Source: Gp6-AA40 sp050742535
GTDB lineage: Bacteria > Acidobacteriota > Vicinamibacteria > Vicinamibacterales > UBA2999
Reading direction: 5' to 3'
NCBI GenBank assembly: GCA_050742535.1
Contig: JBOGIQ010000052.1
Span: 1 to 23,481, forward strand
Length of the DNA stretch: 23,481 nucleotides
The translations under genes and the position numbers were made by a program. Below the pieces are notes generated by a model, which was not told the DNA's origin, did no database searches, and was given only the letters and a program-made list of their open reading frames with translations. This document shows positions 14,242 to 20,892 of this stretch, piece by piece. Every line of letters starts with the position of its first letter. The stretch's first letter is position 1.

Positions 14242-14301
14242 AACCACTAACCACTAACCACTAACCACTAACCACTAACTACTAACTACTAACTACCAAC
14301 T
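14242..14301. repeat. 7-bp tandem repeat between divergent genes
   Basis: Five units of AACCACT (14242-14276), then two AACTACT, one AACTACC and a partial unit. It fills most of the 97-bp gap between the SDR and MDH-like genes. On minus the unit is AGTGGTT, giving regularly spaced GG pairs that could form a two-tier quadruplex. The repeat is much more AT-rich than its surroundings and occupies where both promoters must lie. Confidence 0.95.
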
Positions 14302-14319
14302 AAGATAACTCACCGATCC

Positions 14320-15171
14320 ATGGCCACCATCTGCATCGTCGGAGCCGGTGAGCTCGGCGGCTCGACGGCTCACGCGCTCGCGCGGGGGGAGCGTGTCCGG
14401 CGCGTGCTCCTCATCGACGGGGACGGAACGATCGCCGCGGGCAAGGCGCTGGACATCCAGCAGGCCGGAGCCGTCGAGGGATTCCACACACGAGTGGACG
14501 GCACGAACGATCTCACGCGCGTGGCCGGAGCCGCTGTGGTGGTGGTGGCGGATTCCGGGCGCGCGCCGGGGTCGCAGGAATGGAGCGGCGAGACCGGGCT
14601 TTCGATGATCGCGCGACTGAGCGGATTCGCCGGCACCGCGCCGATCGTGTTCGCGGGCGCCTCGCATTCCGATCTGATCCTCGCGGTCGAGCGCGAAGCC
14701 GGCGTGGAGCGAGGACGCCTGGTGGGCTCCGCACCCGAGGCACTGGCAGGAGCCCTCCGGGCAATCGTTGCGCTCGAAGCGGGCTGCTCGCCGTCGGAGG
14801 TGACGCTCGCCGTCCTGGGCACTCCTCCGTCGGGATTCCTCGTTCCGTGGGGCGAAGCGGCGATTGGAGGCTACTCGCTCGAGCGGGTCCTCACGCAGGT
14901 CCAACTCAGGCGGATCGAGATCCGGCTTGCTCGTCTCTGGCCGCCCGGGCCGCAGGCGCTCGGCCTCGCCGCCGCGAAGATCGCTGAAGCGCTGGTGACC
15001 TCATCGCGACGGACGATGAGCATACTGACGGTCCTTGGCGGAGAGTTCGGCATCCGGGATCGCACCGGCGTGCTGCCCTGCCTGCTGACGCCATCGGGCA
15101 TTGCTCATATTCGCCTCCCCGATCTGCACAGCCGCGAACGCGTCCAGCTCGAGACGGCGCTCGAAAGCTGA
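14320..15171 (+). CDS. Malate/lactate dehydrogenase-like protein lacking the catalytic His
   Basis: A 283-aa Rossmann protein of the LDH/MDH family. The nucleotide part is clear: GAGELGG (8-14), LLIDGD (30-35), ALDIQQAG (43-50) and VVVVADSGRAPGS (73-85), which aligns with the MDH TAGxxRKPG loop. The C-terminal chemistry residues are missing: the second loop Arg is lost (only R81 present), the 'NP' turn is replaced by SHSD (115-118), the Asp-Arg helix motif is SAPEAL, and the catalytic His motif LGxHG reads LGTPPSG (166-172). Normal malate or lactate oxidation is therefore unlikely, and a true mdh is presumably elsewhere. It is somewhat shorter than typical MDH (about 310 aa). No clear ribosome binding site. 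Confidence 0.75.
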   Translation: MATICIVGAGELGGSTAHALARGERVRRVLLIDGDGTIAAGKALDIQQAGAVEGFHTRVDGTNDLTRVAGAAVVVVADSGRAPGSQEWSGETGLSMIARLSGFAGTAPIVFAGASHSDLILAVEREAGVERGRLVGSAPEALAGALRAIVALEAGCSPSEVTLAVLGTPPSGFLVPWGEAAIGGYSLERVLTQVQLRRIEIRLARLWPPGPQALGLAAAKIAEALVTSSRRTMSILTVLGGEFGIRDRTGVLPCLLTPSGIAHIRLPDLHSRERVQLETALES

Positions 15172-15255
15172 GGCGCCCTTGAAAGGGTGCCCTACGTAAG
15201 GCGCCCCTTCAGGGGTGCCGACTACGTAGGGCGCCCCTTCAGGGGTGCCGACAGC
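15172..15255. repeat. Array of three REP-like palindromes (copies 6a-6c)
   Basis: Three hairpins with cores GGCGCCCTTGAAAGGGTGCC (15172-15191), GGCGCCCCTTCAGGGGTGCC (15200-15219) and the same again (15230-15249). They are joined at CTAC/GTA(A or G) feet, which produces CTACGTAG-like junctions. The first copy is inverted relative to the other two and starts directly after the MDH-like stop. The array forms the leader region of the M28 gene. Confidence 0.9.
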
Positions 15256-15269
15256 TTAGGATTAGGTAG

Positions 15270-16811
15270 ATGCGCAGATTCCTGCTGACGGTCGGCGTGA
15301 TCCTCATCGGGGCGTCCGCCGCGGCGCTTGCGCCCGACATCGAGCCCGACCATCTGCTTGCGCACATCAAGTTCCTCTCCTCGGACGAGATGAAGGGCCG
15401 CGGCAATGGTTCGCCGGAACTGGAGCGGGCCGCCGATTACATCGCCGAGGCGTTCGGCCGGGCCGGTCTTCGACCCGCCGGCGACAAAGACTCCTGGTTT
15501 CAGTCGTTCGAGCTCGACGCCGGCCTGATCGTTGGCCGCGAGAATCGCCTGACCCTCGAGCGGGACGGAAAGCGCGTCACGCTGACACCCGGCACCGGCT
15601 ACCTGCCGCTGGCAGCTCCGATCAACAACAGACCGGACAGCCCGTCCACCTCGTTCGACAAGCTGCCGGTGGTATTTGCCGGCTACGGTCTGGCGGTGCC
15701 GTCGGCGGGATACGACGACTATGCGAACCTGGACGTCAATGGCAAGGCAGTCCTGATCTTCACCCACGAGCCGCAGGAGCACGACCCGAACAGCCGCTTC
15801 GACGGGACACGACCGGTCCGGCAGACGACGCTTCAGGCCAAGGCCTCGCTGGCGCGTCAGCACGGCGCGCGCGCGCTGTTGGTTATCTCGGACCCGACAC
15901 ACAAGACGGACGACGCGCCGTATGCGTTGTTCACGGCGGATCCTGAAGCCGACAGCCAGCCGATTCCGGTACTGCGCGTTCGGCGCGAGGAAATGAAACC
16001 CTTCCTCGACGCGTGGGGGCTCGACGCGCTGGCCAGGGAGATCGATAAGGACCTGCGGCCGCGATCGCGCCCTCTGCCCGGCGCGACCGTCAGCTACGTC
16101 GAATACCTCGCCACGAACCGTCGTCCGGTGCGTAACGTTGTGGGTGTATTGCCCGGAAGCGATCCGCAGCAGTCCCGCGAAGCGCTGGTCATCGGCGCGC
16201 ATTACGACCATGTGGGTCTGGGCGGCAGGCTGTCGGTGGCGCCGGAGCTGACGGGACAGATTCACAACGGCGCCGACGACAACGCATCAGGCGCCGCGGC
16301 CATCATCGAGATGGCGAAGCTCGCGGCAAGCCAGCGCGGCCGGTTTCCGCGGACGCTGGTGTTCGTGGCGTTTGCCGGTGAAGAGCGCGGCCTGCTCGGA
16401 TCGATCCATTACACGACCACGCCGGCGGTCCCGATGGACGACACGATCGGCATGCTGAATCTGGATATGGTCGGCCGGGCCAATGGCAGCGTCGATGTCA
16501 GCGGCCTCGAGCTGTCGCCGTCGATGGAGGCTGACCTTCGAGCGGCCGGCGCCGCCAGCGGCAATCAACTGCGCGTGCGGCGCGAGGGTCCGGGCGCGGG
16601 CCGCAGCGACGATTCGTCGTTCATCGCCAGGCGGGTGCCGGCGATCAACTTCTTCACCGGCTTCCACACGGACTATCACCGCCCCGGCGACGACTGGGAA
16701 AAGATCGACGCACGCGGCGTCAGCCAGGTCGCCGAACTTGCTCTCGAATTCGCAGCGCGGCTGACGGCGCGCAACGACCGCCCTGAATTCGTCGCGCCGC
16801 GCCGGCGGTGA
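15270..16811 (+). CDS. Secreted M28 family zinc aminopeptidase with PA domain
   Basis: A 513-aa exported peptidase: signal peptide about 1-20, N-terminal HIKFLSSDEMKGRGNGSPE segment typical of M28, a protease-associated insert (about 130-250, with VFAGYGLAVP and GKAVLIF), then the catalytic domain. The di-zinc site is complete: H311 (GAHYDHVG), D336 (NGADDNASG), E371/E372 (AGEERGLLGS), D399 (LNLDMVGR) and H470 (GFHTDYHRPGDD). It should remove N-terminal residues from peptides in the periplasm or outside. The leader carries three REP-like hairpins. It ends 1 bp before another copy, shared with the convergent sigma gene. Confidence 0.93.
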   Translation: MRRFLLTVGVILIGASAAALAPDIEPDHLLAHIKFLSSDEMKGRGNGSPELERAADYIAEAFGRAGLRPAGDKDSWFQSFELDAGLIVGRENRLTLERDGKRVTLTPGTGYLPLAAPINNRPDSPSTSFDKLPVVFAGYGLAVPSAGYDDYANLDVNGKAVLIFTHEPQEHDPNSRFDGTRPVRQTTLQAKASLARQHGARALLVISDPTHKTDDAPYALFTADPEADSQPIPVLRVRREEMKPFLDAWGLDALAREIDKDLRPRSRPLPGATVSYVEYLATNRRPVRNVVGVLPGSDPQQSREALVIGAHYDHVGLGGRLSVAPELTGQIHNGADDNASGAAAIIEMAKLAASQRGRFPRTLVFVAFAGEERGLLGSIHYTTTPAVPMDDTIGMLNLDMVGRANGSVDVSGLELSPSMEADLRAAGAASGNQLRVRREGPGAGRSDDSSFIARRVPAINFFTGFHTDYHRPGDDWEKIDARGVSQVAELALEFAARLTARNDRPEFVAPRRR

Positions 16812-16812
16812 C

Positions 16813-16842
16813 GTGGAGTCCGGCTTCAGCCGGATTGTCTAC
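16813..16842 (+). repeat. REP-like palindrome, copy 7
   Basis: Foot GTGGAG, core TCCGGCTTCAGCCGGA (16819-16834), then TTGT and foot CTAC. It lies between the convergent peptidase and sigma genes; the sigma TAG stop (complement of 16839-16841) is in the CTAC foot. The position suits a bidirectional terminator. Confidence 0.85.
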
Positions 16843-17459
16843 GCGGCCTCGCGGTGAAGTTCCAGGCCGGTGGTGAAGGCATCGAGCTGGCGCCGCAGCA
16901 TCACGCGGCCCCGATGCAGCCGCGACTTGAGCGTCTGATCCTTCACGCGGAGACGCGTGCTCGCCTCTTCGGTCGTCAGCCCTTCGATGTCCCGGAGCAC
17001 CACCGGCACCCGGTAAATCTCGGGTAACCGCGGCAGGGCATCCGCCACGGCATCGCGAAGCTGCCGCCGCAACAGCTCTTCGTCCGGCATGTGAGACCAG
17101 TCGGCCGGATGGCGCGGGGTCGCGGCGCCGGACTCCTCTTTCCGCTGAGCCAGCAGCCGGTTACGCTCAACGTCCGCGGCCCGCTCCGCACGGTGGGTCC
17201 GCAGCCGCGACATCGCCGTGTTGAACGTAATGCGGTAAATCCAGGATGAGAGCGCCGCGTCGCCGCGGAACTTGTCGATCTTGCGATAAACCTTCAGCAG
17301 GACGTCCTGTGTCACCTCCTCGGCGTCTTCGCGGTTCTTCATATGCCGCAGCGCCATCTGGAAAATCCGGTGGCTGTAGCGGTCTGATAAGTCCCTAACT
17401 GCCTCCTCGTCGCCGGTTTGAAGACGACGGATGAGCTGCCTGTCGTCGGTCCTGTCCAT
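16839..17459 (-). CDS. ECF-type RNA polymerase sigma factor (RpoE-like)
   Basis: A 206-aa sigma-70 family protein of ECF size. Region 2 spans about 10-85 (RHMKNREDAEEVTQDVLLKVYRK for 2.2, then SSWIYRITFNTAMSRLR for 2.3-2.4). An Ala/Glu-rich linker follows, and region 4 at about 135-195 (LPEIYRVPVVLRDIEGLTTEEASTRLRV with the helix-turn-helix DQTLKSRLHRGRVMLRR). No anti-sigma gene follows, because the gene converges on the peptidase, so control must come from elsewhere. AAGGA lies 9 nt before ATG. Its stop codon lies in a REP-like element. Confidence 0.92.
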   Translation of the reverse strand: MDRTDDRQLIRRLQTGDEEAVRDLSDRYSHRIFQMALRHMKNREDAEEVTQDVLLKVYRKIDKFRGDAALSSWIYRITFNTAMSRLRTHRAERAADVERNRLLAQRKEESGAATPRHPADWSHMPDEELLRRQLRDAVADALPRLPEIYRVPVVLRDIEGLTTEEASTRLRVKDQTLKSRLHRGRVMLRRQLDAFTTGLELHREAA

Positions 17460-17490
17460 GGGTCCGTGTCCTTTTACCCACTAGAACACC

Positions 17491-17509
17491 GACCTATTCG
17501 GTCCTATTC
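17491..17509. promoter_or_regulatory. Direct repeat in the sigma/CBS divergent region
   Basis: CCTATTC occurs at 17493-17499 and 17503-17509, exactly 10 bp apart (one helical turn), and GACC-TATTC-GGTC (17491-17503) is also an inverted repeat. It lies 32 bp from the sigma start and 59 bp before the CBS gene, where both promoters are expected, so an operator or sigma recognition site is possible. Confidence 0.3.
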
Positions 17510-17567
17510 CCGTCCGCCTCTGCCGGTCGGCCCCGCGGCGGTGACCGGGCTGCGGCGGACCGAGGAC

Positions 17568-18908
17568 GTGCTAAGTACAAGCCTCTTGGTGCTCGCCGCC
17601 ATCCTCGTCGTCACGGCCTTAATCCTGGTTAACGCCGTATACGTCGCCGCAGAGTTTGCCGCCGTCAGCGTTCGCCGCGCCCGGATCCAGCAGATGGCCG
17701 CGGACGGCCACACGCTGGCGTCCTGGCTGCTGCCGGTACTGCAGTCGCCGGCGGCGCTGGACCGCTACATCGCCGCCTGCCAGATCGGCATCACGCTCTC
17801 GAGCCTGGTGCTCGGCGCGTACGCGCAAGCCACGTTTGCCGTCTGGCTGTCTCCTTACTTCGCGTCGCTGGGCGGGCTGCGGGACGTCGCCGCGCAGTCG
17901 ACGTCGATTGCGGTCGTTCTGCTCTTCCTCACCGTTCTCCAGGTCATCTTCGCGGAGCTGGTCCCGAAGTCGCTCGCGCTGCAATACCCGACCTACACCG
18001 CGATCTACACGCTGATCCCGATGAAGGCATCGCAGTGGATCTATCGCCCGTTCATCAAGTGGCTGAACGGGACCGGGCTGCTGCTGCTCCGCGTCATCGG
18101 CGCCTCGCCGCAGGCCCATCGTCACATCCACTCGCCGCAGGAGATCGAGCTGCTGATTGCGGAGAGCCGCGATGGCGGGCTCCTCGAGCCGGATGAACAC
18201 CGCCGTCTTCAGCGCGCGCTCCGGCTGAATCTTCGTCAGGCCAGGCAGCTGATGGTGCCGCGCACGAAGATTTCGGCGCTGAGCATCGACACGCCGCTGA
18301 ACGAGGTCATCACGATCGTGGCGCAGAGTCCGTACTCGCGCCTTCCGGTCTATCGCGACTCGCTCGACAACGTCGTCGGCATCGTCCACACGAAGGATCT
18401 CGTCCGCTGGCTGGTCGCCGGCGGGTCGAACGGCTCCCTGACGACGCTCATTCGGCCGATCGCCAGCGTGCACGAGAGCGTGACGGCCGATCGCATTCTG
18501 CGGCAGCTGCGCGAACGGCGTTCGCATCAGGCGCTGGTGGTTGACGAGTTCGGCGGAACCGCCGGCCTGCTCACGCTGGAAGACGTCCTCGCCGAGCTCG
18601 TTGGCGACGTTGGCGATGAATTCAAACCGGCCGATCCCGTCGCGGAACCGCTGCCCGACGGGAGGCTGCGCCTGCCTGGCGGCATAGCTGTAGACGACGC
18701 CGCCACGGCGCTCCGCGCGATGTGGGACACAGATGCCACGACGGTCGGGGGGCTGGTGACCGCCGCGCTTGGCCACCTCCCGGTGCCCGCCGAAACGATC
18801 AGGATCGGCGACTGGGAGTTCGAAGTGGAGCGCGTGGCCGACAAGGCGGTGGACAGCGTGCTCGCGCGGCGCGTCCGTCCGGACGACGAACAGGCGGAGG
18901 AGAGCTGA
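17568..18908 (+). CDS. DUF21/CBS/CorC-HlyC membrane protein (hemolysin family), first
   Basis: A 446-aa inner-membrane protein of the CNNM/CorC family: DUF21 membrane domain with about four helices (STSLLVLAAILVVTALILVNAVYVAAEFAAV first), the FAELVPKSLAL motif, a CBS pair (MVPRTKISALSIDTPLNEV and the SVHESVTADRIL to VVDEFGGTAGLLTLEDVLAELVGDV half) and a C-terminal CorC_HlyC domain (GRLRLPGGIAVDD to GDWEFEVERV). Relatives are linked to magnesium/cobalt efflux; the hemolysin label is historical. GTG 17568 is chosen because it puts the membrane helix at the N-terminus as in the downstream paralogue; GTG 17541 is possible. It ends 1 nt before the next gene. Confidence 0.88.
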   Translation: MLSTSLLVLAAILVVTALILVNAVYVAAEFAAVSVRRARIQQMAADGHTLASWLLPVLQSPAALDRYIAACQIGITLSSLVLGAYAQATFAVWLSPYFASLGGLRDVAAQSTSIAVVLLFLTVLQVIFAELVPKSLALQYPTYTAIYTLIPMKASQWIYRPFIKWLNGTGLLLLRVIGASPQAHRHIHSPQEIELLIAESRDGGLLEPDEHRRLQRALRLNLRQARQLMVPRTKISALSIDTPLNEVITIVAQSPYSRLPVYRDSLDNVVGIVHTKDLVRWLVAGGSNGSLTTLIRPIASVHESVTADRILRQLRERRSHQALVVDEFGGTAGLLTLEDVLAELVGDVGDEFKPADPVAEPLPDGRLRLPGGIAVDDAATALRAMWDTDATTVGGLVTAALGHLPVPAETIRIGDWEFEVERVADKAVDSVLARRVRPDDEQAEES

Positions 18909-18909
18909 C

Positions 18910-20202
18910 GTGCTGTTCGCCATCGTCATCATTTTCCTTCTCGTCCTCGCCAACGGGCTGTTCGTCGCCGCGGAATTCGCCATCGTCGGCGCGACGCGCG
19001 CGTCGATTGAGCATCAGGCCGCGCAAGGCAACCGTCTGGCGCAGCGCGTCGCGCGCATCCTCGAGGATCCGCGCCAGCAGGATCGCTACATCGCCACGAC
19101 GCAGATCGGCATCTCGATCGCGAGCCTCGGCCTCGGGATGTACGGCGAGCATGTGCTCGCCGAATGGATCGTGCCGTGGCTCGAGCCGTACGACGACAAC
19201 CCGTGGATCGCGGCACACGCGCTGGCCAGTGGAATCGCGGTCGCGATCCTGACGTATCTGCACATCGTGATCGGCGAAATGGTGCCGAAAGCATTGGCGC
19301 TGCAGAGCGCCGACGAGACCGTGCTGTACGTCTCGCCGGTCATTGAGGCGCTGGAGCTGGCGCTCAAGCCTCTGGTGGTGGCCCTCAATGCCACGGGCAA
19401 CGCGCTCTTGCGCCTTGTCGGGGTCCGCCGTCAGGAAGTCGAAGCCGAGCGGTACCACACGCCCGAGGAGCTCGAGTACATCGTCAAGGAAAGCCAGGAA
19501 GGCGGCATGCTCCGCGGCGAGGCCGGCCGGATCCTGCGTGAGCTGTTTGAATTCGGCGATTTGACCGCCGCGCAGGCGATGGTGCCTCGCGTCCGCCTCG
19601 TTGGCATCCCCGTCGAGACCGAGGTGGATGAACTCCGGCAGCTCGTACGCACGCATCCACATACACGCTACCCGGTGTATGCCGGCGACCTCGACCACAT
19701 CGTCGGCAGCGTCCACATCAAGGCGCTGCTGCGTCACTTTGTCGCGGGCCGGCCGGTGACGGCCCGCGATGCACGGCCGGTCCCGCACATACCCGCGACG
19801 ATGGCGATGGACGATGTGCTGGCGGCGATGCGGCGTCACAGCGCGCAGATGGCCGTCGTGATGGACGAGCACGGCGGCACCGCTGGTCTGGTCACGATCG
19901 AGGATCTGTTCGAGGAGGTGGTCGGAGAAATCGAGGAGGGCCGGGAACGGGCGCCGATCGCGCGGGAATCCGACGGGCGCCTGGTCGTTCACGGAACCGT
20001 GCGGCTCAAGGATGTGGGGGAAGCGTTCGGAATCACGCTGGAACATGCGGACGTTCAATCCGTGAGCGGTCTCGTGCTGGCCGAGCTCGGCCGTCCCGCA
20101 GCTGTTCACGATGTTGTGATCTGGAACAACCTCCGTGTGGAAGTGCAGTCGATCGCCGGCCTCGGGGTCGGCGACGCCATCATCACCAGGCTGCCGGGCT
20201 GA
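18910..20202 (+). CDS. DUF21/CBS/CorC-HlyC membrane protein (hemolysin family), second
   Basis: A 430-aa paralogue of the preceding protein with the same order: DUF21 domain (LFAIVIIFLLVLANGLFVAAEFAIVGATR, later VIGEMVPKALALQ), CBS pair (AMVPRVRLVGIPVETEVDEL; VVMDEHGGTAGLVTIEDLFEEVVGEI) and CorC_HlyC domain (GRLVVHGTVRLKDVG to WNNLRVEVQSI). GTG 18910 follows GGAGGAG and lies 1 nt after the neighbour's stop, so the pair is co-translated and may form heterodimers through the CBS domains (inference). The likely role is divalent cation transport or its control at the inner membrane. Confidence 0.9.
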   Translation: MLFAIVIIFLLVLANGLFVAAEFAIVGATRASIEHQAAQGNRLAQRVARILEDPRQQDRYIATTQIGISIASLGLGMYGEHVLAEWIVPWLEPYDDNPWIAAHALASGIAVAILTYLHIVIGEMVPKALALQSADETVLYVSPVIEALELALKPLVVALNATGNALLRLVGVRRQEVEAERYHTPEELEYIVKESQEGGMLRGEAGRILRELFEFGDLTAAQAMVPRVRLVGIPVETEVDELRQLVRTHPHTRYPVYAGDLDHIVGSVHIKALLRHFVAGRPVTARDARPVPHIPATMAMDDVLAAMRRHSAQMAVVMDEHGGTAGLVTIEDLFEEVVGEIEEGRERAPIARESDGRLVVHGTVRLKDVGEAFGITLEHADVQSVSGLVLAELGRPAAVHDVVIWNNLRVEVQSIAGLGVGDAIITRLPG

Positions 20203-20219
20203 CGGCAGTAACGCCGTCA
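20200..20219. terminator. Hairpin formed by two convergent stop codons
   Basis: TGACGGC (20200-20206) and GCCGTCA (20213-20219) pair perfectly around AGTAAC. The outer TGA of each arm is the stop codon of the CBS protein gene (plus) and of lipB (minus). It looks like a compact bidirectional terminator, though without T-tracts. Confidence 0.5.
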
Positions 20220-20882
20220 AGACACAGCGGAAACACCGAAGACCTCCGTGAAGCGCGCGATTATGCGGTCCTCGGCTTCGGAGATTGCAATCGTCCTGCC
20301 TGCGGCGTTCTCGAGCGAAGTCACCCCGTGGTCGGTGATGCCGCATGGGATGATCAACTGAAACTCGGCCAGGTTCGTGCTGACGTTGAATGCGAACCCG
20401 TGACTGGTGATCCACCGTGAGATCCGGACTCCGATCGCTCCGATCTTTTCGTTTCCGACCCACGCGCCCGTCAACCCGTTGATGCGGCCGGCCTCGACGC
20501 CATAGTCGGCGCAGACGCGAATCATGACGTCCTCGAGGTCGCGAACGTAGCGATGCACGTCGCAGCGATCGGGCCTCAAGTCGAGGATCGGATAGCCGAC
20601 GATCTGGCCCGGCCCGTGATACGTGACGTCGCCGCCTCGCCCTGTTTCGGAGACGTCGATGCCGAGCTCCGCGAGACGCTCGGTCGAAACGAGCACGTTG
20701 GAGCGGCCGCCGTCGCCCTTCACGCCAAGCGTGATCACCGGCGGGTGTTGCAGCAGAACCAGGAGATCCGGGATGCGGCCGGCACGGCGCTCCTCGACGA
20801 GCTCGCGCTGACGGTTCAGCGCCTCGCCATAGGGAACGAGACCGAGGCGGCAGATCTCGAGGGTCCGCCTGAAGGCGGACAC
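20217..20882 (-). CDS. lipB: Lipoyl(octanoyl) transferase LipB
   Basis: A 221-aa cytoplasmic enzyme that moves octanoate from acyl carrier protein to the lipoyl-domain Lys of E2 and GcvH proteins. The motifs are complete: RGGDVTYHGPGQ (82-93), K146 (NEKIGAIGVR), HGFAFNVSTNL and catalytic C180 (IIPCGI). It lies 10 bp after the E2 gene whose lipoyl domain it would modify. The start is odd: the only sensible one is GTG 20882 inside a REP-like palindrome, so residues SAFRRT are REP-encoded, before the usual LEICRLGLVPYGEAL opening. There is no ribosome binding site in the gap, so translation may depend on coupling with the E2 gene. Confidence 0.92.
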   Translation of the reverse strand: MSAFRRTLEICRLGLVPYGEALNRQRELVEERRAGRIPDLLVLLQHPPVITLGVKGDGGRSNVLVSTERLAELGIDVSETGRGGDVTYHGPGQIVGYPILDLRPDRCDVHRYVRDLEDVMIRVCADYGVEAGRINGLTGAWVGNEKIGAIGVRISRWITSHGFAFNVSTNLAEFQLIIPCGITDHGVTSLENAAGRTIAISEAEDRIIARFTEVFGVSAVS

Positions 20883-20885
20883 TAC
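20863..20885 (-). repeat. REP-like palindrome, copy 8
   Basis: GTCCGCCTGAAGGCGGAC (20863-20880) is a perfect palindrome with 8-bp arms, followed by ACTAC; on minus it opens GTAGTG. The GTG is the likely lipB start. It spans the start of lipB and part of the 10-bp gap after the E2 gene. Confidence 0.85.
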
Positions 20886-20892
20886 GCCGGAG

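Noticed and set aside
15172..15255. CRISPR array
   Set aside because: Repeats are 20-nt palindromes with 8-10 nt between them and opposite orientations; there are no spacers and no cas genes.
18799..20463. 554-codon open frame on the minus strand
   Set aside because: Antisense to the second CBS protein and running into lipB; no domain.
9532..20885. Rho-independent terminators as the full explanation of the palindromes
   Set aside because: No T-tracts follow, one copy is inside a gene, one is at a gene start, and the feet and centre are conserved beyond what a hairpin needs.
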